Below, one piece after another: positions 7,574 to 15,437 of a DNA stretch of 48,126 nt (within the stretch, counting starts at the first letter, position 1; every line of letters begins with the position of its first letter). Both the position numbers and the translations under genes were made by a program. The notes beneath the pieces were generated by a model that was not told the origin of the DNA, searched no databases, and saw only the letters and a program-made list of their open reading frames with translations. The stretch lies in assembly GCF_001428485.1 (NCBI RefSeq), contig NZ_LMHS01000003.1, positions 1,205,807 through 1,253,932 of the forward strand, written 5' to 3'. The stretch is from Microbacterium sp. Root180. Lineage in GTDB: Bacteria > Actinomycetota > Actinomycetes > Actinomycetales > Microbacteriaceae.

Positions 7574-9055
7574 CTACACGCGGCGTCGCCGCAGATGCGA
7601 CCAGCCGAGGATGGCTCCGCCGGCTGCGAGTGCAACGACACCTGTGAGAAGCGCGGGCCCAGGGGCCGTACCTCCGGTGTTCGCAAGGACGGGCGCGGTC
7701 GGGGAGGTCGTCGGTTCCGGCGTCGGCTGCGTGGGCGACGGCGTGGGAGTCGGGGTCGGGGTGACCGCCGTGACGGTGATCGTGAAGTCCGCGCTGATGA
7801 GCGTCTCGCCGCCGGCGTCGAGGCCGGTCACCGTCACGGGGAACACTCCGGAAGCGGTCGGCGTCCCCGAGATGCGCCCGGTTGCCGCGTCGAAGGTGAC
7901 GCCGTCGGGCAGCCCCGTCACCGAGAGGCTGGAGCCATCGCCGTACGGCTGTCCGAGGTGATCGCGCAGCACGGGGTCGACGTGCTCGATCGAGTCGCCC
8001 AGGGTGATGGTCTGGTCATCGAACGGACCGAGGCGCGGCTCCTTGCCGACGCGCACCATCGCCGCGGTGGTGTCGACCGACCCATCCGGATAGGTGACGG
8101 TCACCGGTACGGAGACATCGCCCACGGGCTGCGAGCCCGGAATCGTCCACGAGATCTCGCCGTCTACCGGGTCGATCGTGGCGCCGGCGGGGGCGCCGGC
8201 GGCAAGTGCGTATGTCGTGCCGCTCGGCGCCGCTGTGACATCGCCGTTCACCGCGGTGACCGCCACCGGAAGCTGCACCACGTCTCCGGTGAGCGCGGTG
8301 GCCTCGTCGTAGCTCGGGTTCAGGCAGGTGGCGAGAGGCTGGGTGCCGTCCAGGACGAACTTCGCTCCGTACGATGTCCCGCCGAGCACGCCGGCAGGTC
8401 CGTCAGCGGGCACGCCGGTGAATGCCAGCACGGTGGACGTGCTGGCCTGCAGATCCCCCAGGTCGAAGGTGAGGGTGGTGTGCCCGGCGCCGTCATCGCC
8501 CCATTGGAAGGGCGTGACCTGTGTGTCGTCGTGCGCGGTGTAACCGCTGATACCCGTGAAGCGCTGGAATGAACTCGGGAAACCCGGCCAGGTGCTGAAC
8601 TGCTGGAAGCTGCTCTGGTTCGGGCTCCAGTCCGGGTCGTCGAACACCATGGTCACCGTGGCGTCGAGGAGCGGCCGGTCGACGGCCACGGGGATGCGCC
8701 AGTTGAGGACCTGTCCGTCCGGTGTGTGCCAGTGCTGGATCTGCGCCCACCCCGAGCCGGGAAGGCTGGTGTCGGCGAGTGGTGCGACTCCTTCGAGGAA
8801 CCCGTTCACGGAGTAGTTCGGCAGGTCGGTGTCGATGACCGACTGCGCACTCCACGAGAACCCGCACTGAGTGGCGTCGAGCCCGCTGGTGTTGCCGTTG
8901 TCCTGCTGGATCTGGCCGTTGCCCGCCGAGTAGTCCTGGAGGTAGGCGTCGCCGGCGACGGCGTTGGCCGATGCGACTCCCGTTGCGGCCAAGACGACCG
9001 CGACCGCGACCGCCGCTGCCCCGCGGATTGATCTGCCCATTCTGGTTCGCGTCAT
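7574..9055 (-). CDS. Secreted wall-anchored surface protein with Ig/Rib-like domains and LANTG signal
   Basis: The 493-residue precursor has a signal peptide (about 1-32, hydrophobic AAAVAVAVVLAATG then ASANA). An unrecognised N-terminal domain of about 230 residues is rich in aromatic residues and asparagine. A Rib/YPDG-like domain follows (VPVTVTYPDGSVDTTAAMVRVG), then a putative-Ig domain (LPDGVTFDAATGRISGTPTASGVFPVTVTGLDAGG). A Pro-Thr linker leads to LANTGG (from about residue 457), a hydrophobic segment and RRRR. That tail is a sortase signal of the LAxTG kind used by class E sortases in actinobacteria; no sortase gene is in the window. ATG 9055 was chosen to include the basic n-region. 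The gene sits between two paralogous sigma factor genes, so it may be their target. Ligand unknown. Confidence 0.8.
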   Translation of the reverse strand: MTRTRMGRSIRGAAAVAVAVVLAATGVASANAVAGDAYLQDYSAGNGQIQQDNGNTSGLDATQCGFSWSAQSVIDTDLPNYSVNGFLEGVAPLADTSLPGSGWAQIQHWHTPDGQVLNWRIPVAVDRPLLDATVTMVFDDPDWSPNQSSFQQFSTWPGFPSSFQRFTGISGYTAHDDTQVTPFQWGDDGAGHTTLTFDLGDLQASTSTVLAFTGVPADGPAGVLGGTSYGAKFVLDGTQPLATCLNPSYDEATALTGDVVQLPVAVTAVNGDVTAAPSGTTYALAAGAPAGATIDPVDGEISWTIPGSQPVGDVSVPVTVTYPDGSVDTTAAMVRVGKEPRLGPFDDQTITLGDSIEHVDPVLRDHLGQPYGDGSSLSVTGLPDGVTFDAATGRISGTPTASGVFPVTVTGLDAGGETLISADFTITVTAVTPTPTPTPSPTQPTPEPTTSPTAPVLANTGGTAPGPALLTGVVALAAGGAILGWSHLRRRRV

Positions 9056-9101
9056 GACTTCGCCTGTCTTCGTTTCGATGTGCGGACGGCGCCGGTCTGC
9101 G

Positions 9102-9117
9102 CATGCCAAGCGGCATG
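9102..9117. promoter_or_regulatory. Small palindrome upstream of the surface-protein gene
   Basis: CATGCC-aagc-GGCATG lies about 47 bp upstream of the ATG at 9055. It could be an operator or a leader hairpin. No regulator can be assigned. Confidence 0.3.
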
Positions 9118-9214
9118 ACAGACAAAGCGCCCATCGAGATAGACGCCGAATCGCCGCTTTCGTGACGCCGCATGTCGAAGCGAATCCGCCACCAGCCGAC
9201 TCGGCGGGCGCAGT

Positions 9215-9817
9215 TCAGTGCGTCGCTCGCCCCGAGGCGTTCGCTGTGGGTTCCTTGGCTGCGGAGGTCAGCCACGCACGCCGCAGCCCGAGGCGGGCCC
9301 GGTAGAGGAGCGCGGCAACGGCGTTGGGGGACATTCCCAGGAGCGGGGCGACGTCACGGGGCTTCATCCCTTCGACCTCGATGTACCACAACAGGGTCCG
9401 CCACCGGGGTGGGAGAGTCTGGAGGGCGTCGGCGAGCAGGGTCGTGTCGGCGATGGCCTCGCTCGGGTCCGCGGCGGTCGGGTGCGCGAAGTCGTTGATG
9501 TCGTCGAGCTGCACATCGCGTGGCCGGCTTCCGCTGGTCGCCGCGATGTTCCGGATCGCCGCGTACATGTAGGGGCGGAACGTTCCGCGTGGTCCGCCGC
9601 CTGAGCGGATCGCGCTGAGAATCCCGGCAAATGCCTCCGAGACGATGTCGTCGGGGTCGAGGGTGTTGCTGATTCCGCGGACTGCGCCGCGCGCGGACGC
9701 CTCGTGGCGAACCCACAGCTGCGCGTAGGCGTCCATGTCGCCGTCACGGGTGCGGTCGATCAGCAGCTCGTCGGGCAGTGTCGTCGGTTCGTCGAGTTCC
9801 AGCGTGATTTCGGGCAT
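9215..9817 (-). CDS. ECF-type RNA polymerase sigma factor, unfused paralogue
   Basis: This 200-residue sigma factor contains region 2 (LDPDDIVSEAFAGILSAIRSG, FRPYMYAAIRN) and region 4 (LPPRWRTLLWYIEVEGMKPRDVAPLLGMSPNAVAALLYRARLGLRRAWL). Both are very close to the sigma part of the fused protein at 5242-7038. It stops about 20 residues after region 4 and has no zinc finger or membrane segment, so it looks like a soluble version. The start taken is ATG 9817, with AGGTG upstream; the frame is open further upstream but lacks ribosome-site support. No separate anti-sigma gene is adjacent. It may share promoters with the fused factor and act in a feed-forward or competing way. Confidence 0.8.
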   Translation of the reverse strand: MPEITLELDEPTTLPDELLIDRTRDGDMDAYAQLWVRHEASARGAVRGISNTLDPDDIVSEAFAGILSAIRSGGGPRGTFRPYMYAAIRNIAATSGSRPRDVQLDDINDFAHPTAADPSEAIADTTLLADALQTLPPRWRTLLWYIEVEGMKPRDVAPLLGMSPNAVAALLYRARLGLRRAWLTSAAKEPTANASGRATH

Positions 9818-10295
9818 CACAATGGCACCTATCTCCAGGAGTTCAGGCAGCCGATCAGACGTGAGGATCGGATGCCGCAGCGATGACGCAGGCCCAGGGC
9901 GAGTTCGCCGGCTGGGAGCGGGGCATGCGGGATGCGGCGTCAGCACGCCGCGTGGGAGTGGGGCGGGCGGTCAGTCGGCCTGACTCGCGTCGCTGCGCCC
10001 CATCGTTTTCGGCGCGCCACCGCGCCCGCGTTGAACAGCCATGTACTCACTCCCCCTGAGTCGCCGGCCCAGCGCCGGCAGTGCACATGAGGCGCCGACG
10101 TGGCGCCCATCTGCTGCCACGACAGTGTCAGGACCGCGCGCCGCCCGCATTGATTCGCGGGACTCTTCGCCCGTGAAACACCTTGCCCTCACCCTGACCT
10201 CACCCCGCGAGACTCGTGAGGTGTCTTGCACCTCCGCGTGGTGGCCGGGGCCGGTCCATCGGCTGGCGCGAGTCGCTGCCCGGGGACCTCGCGGG
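9818..10295. other. 478-bp intergenic region upstream of the second sigma gene
   Basis: No supported gene was found. The region holds the phased 11-bp repeats at 10177-10209 and a small hairpin, GAGGTG-tcttg-CACCTC, at 10218-10234. The lipoprotein gene ends at 10296, so this region should contain the sigma gene's promoter and the lipoprotein's transcript end. Confidence 0.5.
10177..10209 (+). promoter_or_regulatory. Phased 11-bp direct repeats (PHO-box-like)
   Basis: CTCACCCTGAC (10188-10198) and CTCACCCCGCG (10199-10209) are adjacent 11-bp units, with a weaker unit (AACACCTTGCC) directly before them. The core matches the repeats in front of the LuxR-type gene at 2876-2908. Shared control of both sites by one OmpR/PhoP-type protein is an inference. 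Confidence 0.4.
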
Positions 10296-10805
10296 CTACC
10301 GGGCGACGCCCGCGAGGGTGCCGGTGACCAGCGCTGCGGGGTCGAAGACGGCACAGACGATCTCGCGGTCGCCGAGCTCGTCCCAGCCGCTCGCGGTCGG
10401 GGTCAGCGGGAACCACTCCAGTTCCGAGGAGTCGTAGGCCACCCCGACGAACGCCTCGAAGGTAGGCAGGCATCCTGCCTCGGCGGCAGCCATGACCGCG
10501 TCCTCGCCGGGATATTCCCCGTCGGGCATGTCGAAGAGGAAGTAGATCTCGTTGTCGTGCGCCTCCGCACAAGGGACTGCGAGAACCTCGGAGATCTCCG
10601 AAGCGGACTCGTCGTTGAAGCAGTCGCCGAGTTGCAGTGAGAAGACGTCGGCGTCGCCCGCCTCTGTCACTTCCTGCGTGTCGGAGTCGCGTGTCACGTT
10701 CTGACCGGCGAGGAGGTCGGTGATCGCTGAGCAGCCCCCGAGGACCAGAGCGAGGAGAGCGGCGATCGGGACGACCGCGAATCGGATGCTGCGTGCGGTG
10801 GTCAT
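10296..10805 (-). CDS. Lipoprotein with septum-formation-like domain
   Basis: The 169-residue precursor has a short basic start, a hydrophobic stretch and a lipobox ending LGGC (C25 or so). It should be exported and lipid-anchored. The mature part (LQLGDCFND...VLAVPCAEAHDNEIYFLFDMPDGEYPG, later CLPTFEAFVG and ELEWFPLTPTASGWDELGDREIVCAVFD) resembles the septum_form-type extracellular domain, with four conserved cysteines likely forming disulfides. GGAAGGAA lies just upstream of ATG 10805. It lies inside the surface island, between a sigma gene and the collagen-like gene, in the same orientation. A function in division is only suggested by the family name. Confidence 0.75.
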   Translation of the reverse strand: MTTARSIRFAVVPIAALLALVLGGCSAITDLLAGQNVTRDSDTQEVTEAGDADVFSLQLGDCFNDESASEISEVLAVPCAEAHDNEIYFLFDMPDGEYPGEDAVMAAAEAGCLPTFEAFVGVAYDSSELEWFPLTPTASGWDELGDREIVCAVFDPAALVTGTLAGVAR

Positions 10806-11244
10806 GTCGTTCCTTCCGGGCCGCGGTGCGGCGGTCGAACCCGACCTCCCGGTCGGTTCTGAGTCGCGGGGGAGGTTCCGGCGCGTCGCGGTGCACGCGC
10901 GTTCCGAACCGAAGTCCCGTCCGGGCGAACGAACAAGCCCCCTGGGAAGGAGAGTGCGGGGGGCGGAAGTCATGACGCGACCGCGCCGAATGGCCGATCG
11001 GAACGTGAGCGCGGGCGGATCCTCAGGAAAGTCGGAGCTGCGCGTCATCAATTGCGCTGAGACGGGTCCTGTGGGTTGAGTGCGCATTTCGGGTCCACAT
11101 CAGCTGCGAGAGCGGATGAGGTCGGGCACTCGTGTTCGTCGGATTCCAGAGACGGCGAACTGATTCCGCCGGGCGTTGCTTCACCCGGCACACAGGCTGA
11201 TCCAGGCAGCGGCTCTCCCCATTCCAGCCGTTGCCCGTCAGCTA
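10806..11244. other. Intergenic region upstream of the lipoprotein gene
   Basis: About 440 bp without a supported gene. A small hairpin, CCGACC-tccc-GGTCGG, lies at 10841-10856 in the likely leader of the lipoprotein gene. Nothing else is recognisable. Confidence 0.5.
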
Positions 11245-11278
11245 GGCGGGTCTTCCTGAGGGATCGGGGAGACCCGCC
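11245..11278 (-). terminator. Hairpin terminator after the collagen-like gene
   Basis: GGCGGGTCT (11245-11253) pairs with AGACCCGCC (11270-11278), 21 bp beyond the stop codon on the minus strand. There is no strong T tract. Confidence 0.65.
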
Positions 11279-11298
11279 GCTTCTCGTGAACGGGTGAC

Positions 11299-12543
11299 TC
11301 AGGGTTGCGCGGTGGTTCGCCTGCGTCCTGCATGGAGAAGCGCGCCCCCGGCGACGACGAGTCCGAGACCGGCCGCGCCGTAGATCCAGCTCGACTGCTC
11401 CGGTGTGTTGCTGCCTGTGTCGCTCAGCGCAACGATCTCGCAGGTGATCCCCTGCGCTTGCAGCGCGGGGGCCGCGATCATCCCGACGAGCCCGGCGTCT
11501 GCGGCGTGCACGACCCGACCGGGCCCGGGTGCGACACCATCCGGTCCGTCGGGGCCGGTGGGTCCGGTCGGGCCGGTGGGGCCGGTTGGTCCGGTCGGGC
11601 CCGTGGGTCCGGTCTGCCCGTCGGGGCCGGTGGGGCCGGTCGGCCCGTCAGGTCCCGTCTCGCCTGCGGGGCCAGGCTGCCCGACTTCGCCCGGCGTGCC
11701 GGGGAGCCCAGCGGGGCCGGTCTCCCCCTTTTCGCCGACAGGGCCTTGAGGACCCTTGTAGACGACGGGCTCGCAGGGCGGGGGGCAGTCGTCGGCGTCC
11801 ACGAGGGCCCACGTCGTGGTCTGCGGATCCATGAGTCCGACGATTCCGGCGGCGGCGTGCACCGTCCTGCGGGGTCCGTCGACAGCGGGTTGCCCAGGGT
11901 TGCCGGAGGGGCCGGTAGGACCGGTGGGACCCGTGGGACCGGTCGGACCCGTCGGACCGGTGGGTCCGGGGGCCCCGGGAAGTCCTTGACCTCCTGGTTG
12001 CCCGGCAGCGCCGTCGGGGCCGGGGGGTCCTTCGATGCCGGGAGCGCCGTCCTGTCCGTCGGGTCCCTGATCGCCCGTGGGGCCGGCGGGACCGGGGTCG
12101 CCGACGAGGCAGACCGGTGGGCAGTCCTCGAGAGCCATATTGCGGACGGGAACAGCCGTGATGGCCCCGTCCGAAGCGGAGTGCACGATACGCCCGGGTC
12201 CTCCGGGTTCTCCGGGTGGACCTTCGGGGCCTGTGGGACCGGTCGGGCCGGTCGGGCCCGTGGGGCCGGTCGGTCCGGGTGCGCCCGGGGCCCCGGCTGG
12301 GCCACTGGGGCCTTGGGGACCGGGCGCTCCGGAAGGACCCTGCGCGCCCGGCGCGCCGGGAGCTCCCGGCGTGCCTGCTGCCCCCGGCGCACCGGGCATC
12401 CCGCGCGGCCCGGGGGCGCAGTTCAGGGAGATGGGGACCTCGTCGGCCGCGTAGCTGGGCATCGCGGCGCCGGGGCTCAGCGCGTTGAGCGCGAGGACAC
12501 CGGCGGTCGTCACGATGTAACCAGCGCTGCGGGCCCGTTTCAT
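11299..12543 (-). CDS. Wall-anchored modular collagen-like protein
   Basis: The 414-residue precursor has a signal peptide (about 1-33) and three Gly-X-Y blocks (about 45-117, 148-219 and 264-342). The blocks are rich in GAP, GPT and GPD triplets; proline is frequent at Y and threonine is common at Y. After each block comes a related non-collagen module starting (I/T/V)VH.A, the first two with CPPVC or CPPPC and the third with ITCEI. The C-terminus has LSDTG (373-377), a hydrophobic segment and RRR, which is a sortase-type signal. AGGAGG precedes ATG 12543. The prolyl-4-hydroxylase-like gene lies 94 bp upstream on the same strand, so it may be made with, and modified by, that enzyme. Surface triple helices are the expected structure. 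Confidence 0.9.
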   Translation of the reverse strand: MKRARSAGYIVTTAGVLALNALSPGAAMPSYAADEVPISLNCAPGPRGMPGAPGAAGTPGAPGAPGAQGPSGAPGPQGPSGPAGAPGAPGPTGPTGPTGPTGPTGPEGPPGEPGGPGRIVHSASDGAITAVPVRNMALEDCPPVCLVGDPGPAGPTGDQGPDGQDGAPGIEGPPGPDGAAGQPGGQGLPGAPGPTGPTGPTGPTGPTGPTGPSGNPGQPAVDGPRRTVHAAAGIVGLMDPQTTTWALVDADDCPPPCEPVVYKGPQGPVGEKGETGPAGLPGTPGEVGQPGPAGETGPDGPTGPTGPDGQTGPTGPTGPTGPTGPTGPTGPDGPDGVAPGPGRVVHAADAGLVGMIAAPALQAQGITCEIVALSDTGSNTPEQSSWIYGAAGLGLVVAGGALLHAGRRRTTAQP

Positions 12544-12637
12544 GTGCGCCTCCTGGCGTTACTCGCCGATGGAGCTCGTCGGTTGACGCTGAGGCTAACA
12601 GAGCCGCCTGCCGGTGGCGACGGTCCAGACGGTGGTC

Positions 12638-13285
12638 CTATCGCAGCGGCGGGCCGACCATCCACCCGACGAGTGCGTAGCGCACCCCGCGGGTGACGGG
12701 CGTGACGCGGTGCCCGACGGTCGAGGGGAAGACGATGACACTTCCGCGCTCCCGCTGGTTCGGGAGGGTCAGCACGTTCCCGGTGCCGTCGACGAACTGG
12801 AGTTCGCCGCCGTCGTAGTCGTCGGGGTCGGAGAGGTTCACGGTGACGCTGACCTTCCGCTCGAGTCCGGAGCCGAGCTGGGGGTAGACGAGCTGCTCCT
12901 TGGCCAGGACGTCGACATGCCAGGTGAAGTGACCGGATTCTTCGTACTTCAGCATCGTGACCGTGCCGAGTCCGGTCAGATCGAGCCGCCACAGGAGGTT
13001 GGCCTGGTGGGAGAAGTGGCTTACCAGTGACCCGATCCAGTGGTTCGGGTCGACGAAGACGTCACGGGTGCGGCGCGTCAGCGGTTCCACACCCGAGGTG
13101 CCGTCCGCCCGGGAGATGAACGCGTCCCCGAAGTCGTCGTCGGTGAACTCATCGATCGCCGCCTGGCAGACCGATTCGGGAAACGCTCCGTCCCACATCC
13201 GGAACAGCACGTGCCGGGGGGAGGTCGCGGGGGCGGCGGCATCGTGTGCGGTGTCGTCCTGCGCGATCGAGTCCGTCTGTTCCAC
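12638..13285 (-). CDS. 2-oxoglutarate/Fe(II) dioxygenase, prolyl-4-hydroxylase-like (PKHD type)
   Basis: The 215-residue enzyme shows the full double-stranded beta-helix signature: H123-x-D125 (in FTWHVD), distal H192, and R202 ten residues later for 2-oxoglutarate. It also has family blocks RKVSVTVNLSDPDDYDGGELQF, VIVFPSTVGH and VTPVTRGVRYALVGWM. These match PKHD/prolyl-4-hydroxylase-type enzymes, some of which hydroxylate proline in collagen-like peptides in Bacillus. The GTG at 13285 has GAGG upstream. No signal peptide is seen, so it acts in the cytoplasm before export of any substrate. The gene is directly upstream of the collagen-like gene, which makes that protein the prime candidate substrate. 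An alternative is a generic PiuC-like oxygenase acting elsewhere. Confidence 0.85.
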   Translation of the reverse strand: MEQTDSIAQDDTAHDAAAPATSPRHVLFRMWDGAFPESVCQAAIDEFTDDDFGDAFISRADGTSGVEPLTRRTRDVFVDPNHWIGSLVSHFSHQANLLWRLDLTGLGTVTMLKYEESGHFTWHVDVLAKEQLVYPQLGSGLERKVSVTVNLSDPDDYDGGELQFVDGTGNVLTLPNQRERGSVIVFPSTVGHRVTPVTRGVRYALVGWMVGPPLR

Positions 13286-13374
13286 GTCGATTCCTCGTCT
13301 CTCGGGCCGGTCTGTGCGACCGCACCCAGAGTGCCTGACCGCGGGTCCCTTGTCACCCTTCCCGCGCCGATCCC

Positions 13375-13380
13375 TAGACT
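13375..13380 (+). promoter_or_regulatory. -10 element of a leaderless promoter (TAGACT)
   Basis: TAGACT is followed by six bases and then the ATG at 13387, so transcription would start at or next to the A of ATG. A TTGTCA -35-like hexamer lies at 13350-13355 (19-bp spacing). Confidence 0.6.
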
Positions 13381-13386
13381 CACCCC

Positions 13387-14607
13387 ATGGACGCGGACCG
13401 GGGTCGCCCAGCGGCCCGGATGCGGCTCGGGTTCCTCCTGACGGGAGTGGTTCTCCTGGTCGTGGGCTGCAGCGCGGTCGCGCCGCCGGCATCCGTCGAC
13501 CCCGCCCAGGTGGGCGATGCCGCCCAGGTGGCGGTATTGGCGGGGTTCCTCGACGCGGCGCGGGAGCATCCCGCCGTCGGTGCCGACGTCTACGAGGTAT
13601 GGGTGTGCGACGTCCCGGTGGATACCGCGGACTCCACCTACTACCCGTCGAGCCTGCGGCTCGAGCTGCACCCGGATGCTCTCGCAGCCCTCCTCGAGGG
13701 GGTCGTTCCGGAGTACTGGGACACGCTGTCCGACGGCAGGTACGCACCGTCCTTCGTGGCGGGCTCGACGATCGTGATGGGTCCCGGTGACGGTCCGGCG
13801 CAATGCCTCGATGCGGCGCTCGGCCGCGCGAACGAGGCCTCCGACGCCGTCCTCGCTGTGGCGACCGCCGAGCACCGCCCCGATGTCGCCGGGGGTTTCA
13901 GCCGAACGGGCCTGCCGTGCGGACATCCGGTCGGGGAGTGCCCCGTGACGGAGTCCGGCCGGGCTGTGTACCTCGGCGCCAGCGACTTCCACCCGGATTG
14001 GGGGGAGGTGCCCGCGGTGGATCTCCTCGAGCATGAGATGGGCCACCTCCTGGGCTGGCCGCATTCGGGCTCCGCCGAGGCCGGGTCGTACGACAGCGCA
14101 CTGGACGTGATGAGCAACAGCGCGGCACCGCGCTCCGTCGACCCGACCCGCCGGCACGCCCAGGGCACGCTGGGCATCAACCGGCTCGCGGCCGGCTGGC
14201 TCGACGCATCCGCGGTCGCCGTGCTGGACCCCGAGACGACGACCACCGCCGGGCAGCTCAGTCTGGCGCCGGCGGGCGCGGGCCGCGGCTATGAACTGCT
14301 GGTGCTGCCCGTCGGCCCCGGGCAGTTGCTGACCGTGGAGTACCTCGATCGCGCCGGCCTGTACGACTTCCTGCCCGAGCGCGGAGTGGCGGTGACTCTC
14401 GTCGACGCCGACGCTGCGGAGTGCGGCACGGATGCCGGGCAGCCGTGCACGTCGGCCGATGGCCTGCACCGCCCGCTGAACGGCGCCGCCCCCTCTACCG
14501 ATCTCCTCACCCCGGATGACCCTCCCTGGAACGGCCGCGGGTGGATTGTCGAGGTCGTCGAGGTCGACGGCGACGCCACCCTGCAGATCACCGCCGATCG
14601 CCGCTAA
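13387..14607 (+). CDS. Metzincin-like zinc metalloprotease lipoprotein
   Basis: The 406-residue precursor has a hydrophobic N-terminus with a lipobox ending VVGC (C28). The catalytic motif H216-E217-MG-H220-LLGWP-H226 is present, and M242 in ALDVMSNS is a Met-turn candidate; together these indicate a metzincin. Cysteines around 178-185 and later may form disulfides. The C-terminal 130 residues are a beta-rich region without a recognised name. Transcription seems leaderless; a second ATG is 11 codons in. The gene is divergent from the hydroxylase (101 bp between starts), so both may share a regulatory region. It could trim or shed surface proteins of the island, but the substrate is unknown. 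Confidence 0.8.
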   Translation: MDADRGRPAARMRLGFLLTGVVLLVVGCSAVAPPASVDPAQVGDAAQVAVLAGFLDAAREHPAVGADVYEVWVCDVPVDTADSTYYPSSLRLELHPDALAALLEGVVPEYWDTLSDGRYAPSFVAGSTIVMGPGDGPAQCLDAALGRANEASDAVLAVATAEHRPDVAGGFSRTGLPCGHPVGECPVTESGRAVYLGASDFHPDWGEVPAVDLLEHEMGHLLGWPHSGSAEAGSYDSALDVMSNSAAPRSVDPTRRHAQGTLGINRLAAGWLDASAVAVLDPETTTTAGQLSLAPAGAGRGYELLVLPVGPGQLLTVEYLDRAGLYDFLPERGVAVTLVDADAAECGTDAGQPCTSADGLHRPLNGAAPSTDLLTPDDPPWNGRGWIVEVVEVDGDATLQITADRR

Positions 14608-14716
14608 CCCCTCCGCGGCACCCCGGTCCACGGGAAGGGGTCGGTCGCGTCAGAACTGCGCCCGGAACGGCTCTTGCAGGTGAGGCTCGCACGAGCCACG
14701 CGAAACCGGAGACAGC

Positions 14717-15082
14717 ATGATCTTCCCCGTCACCCGATTCCTTGACGAGTTCAGCATCACCATGGGACTGACCGGGATGGCCGTGGCGCTGCTCGCCGCG
14801 CTGTGCGCGTCGGTCGGCTTCCTCTTCTGGCGTGCGGACGGGCTGGGCATCCCCGTCGCGGGATGGTTTGCGGGCTGCCTGCTCGCGACGGTCGCCGGTG
14901 GCGCGGGTGAATGGTGGCCCGCGGTCGTCGCCGTGGCGGCCCTGCCTGCCGCACTCGTCATTGCGATGCCGTTCACGCGCGCGGTGGCGCCACGCGAGCA
15001 CCGGGCGCCGATCGCGGATCGACACGAGACGAGCATCCTGCCCCGTCAGCAAGATCCGGCAAAAGGCGGCGCTACCGGGTGA
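14717..15082 (+). CDS. Small integral membrane protein, function unknown
   Basis: The 121-residue protein has three or four hydrophobic segments (about 16-36, 43-58 and 66-86) and a hydrophilic C-terminal tail of some 35 residues ending AKGGATG. CGGAGACAGC precedes the ATG, which supports translation. No family was recognised. Its 3' end overlaps the convergent gene at 15072-15437 by 11 bp. Confidence 0.6.
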   Translation: MIFPVTRFLDEFSITMGLTGMAVALLAALCASVGFLFWRADGLGIPVAGWFAGCLLATVAGGAGEWWPAVVAVAALPAALVIAMPFTRAVAPREHRAPIADRHETSILPRQQDPAKGGATG

Positions 15083-15437
15083 GGACGAGCACGAGCCCGA
15101 GAAGCACGGTGATCATGACGATGGCGGTCACCAAGGCGGGCCACGTGCGGCGCCACATGTCCCTGCGCCGCGCGACCCGCAAGTCACGCGAGAGTGACGC
15201 GACTTCGGTTCGATGACTCCCGCGGGTCGCCAACGCCGGAGAGATGGAGAGAGTGACCGAGCGGCGCCTCAGCGCGGTGGACGAGTGTGCCGACCTCATG
15301 ACCCTCCGTAGGTGAGCAGGGCCGTACCCCCGCAACCCGCGCAGGAATTCGGTACCTGCGCGCTCCTTCTCGAGCGGACCGAGACGCGCCAACGCTGACA
15401 CGTACGGACTCTCACCCAGAGAGACGCGGGCGGGCAC
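15072..15437 (-). CDS. Hypothetical protein with C-terminal membrane anchor
   Basis: The 121-residue product is basic and arginine-rich for 90 residues, then has one hydrophobic segment (TWPALVTAIVMITVLLGLVL) at the very C-terminus, like a tail-anchored protein. The GTG at 15437 has AAGGA just upstream. That ribosome site sits in the loop of CACGT-aaggaa-ACGTG (15435-15450), whose 3' arm includes the start codon. The coding status is less certain than for neighbours because the N-terminal half is low-complexity; a later start (for example MRSAHSS) is possible. Confidence 0.45.
   Translation of the reverse strand: MPARVSLGESPYVSALARLGPLEKERAGTEFLRGLRGYGPAHLRRVMRSAHSSTALRRRSVTLSISPALATRGSHRTEVASLSRDLRVARRRDMWRRTWPALVTAIVMITVLLGLVLVLTR

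Noticed and set aside
11560..12300. Short GC-rich repeats (GGTCCGGTCGGGCC type) as a CRISPR array or minisatellite
   Set aside because: They encode in-frame Gly-Pro-Thr triplets of the collagen-like protein; there are no unique spacers and no cas genes.
11305..12696. Long plus-strand frame of 463 codons opposite the collagen-like gene
   Set aside because: It is an arginine/glycine-rich shadow produced by the repeated GXY codons; it has no ribosome site or family match.
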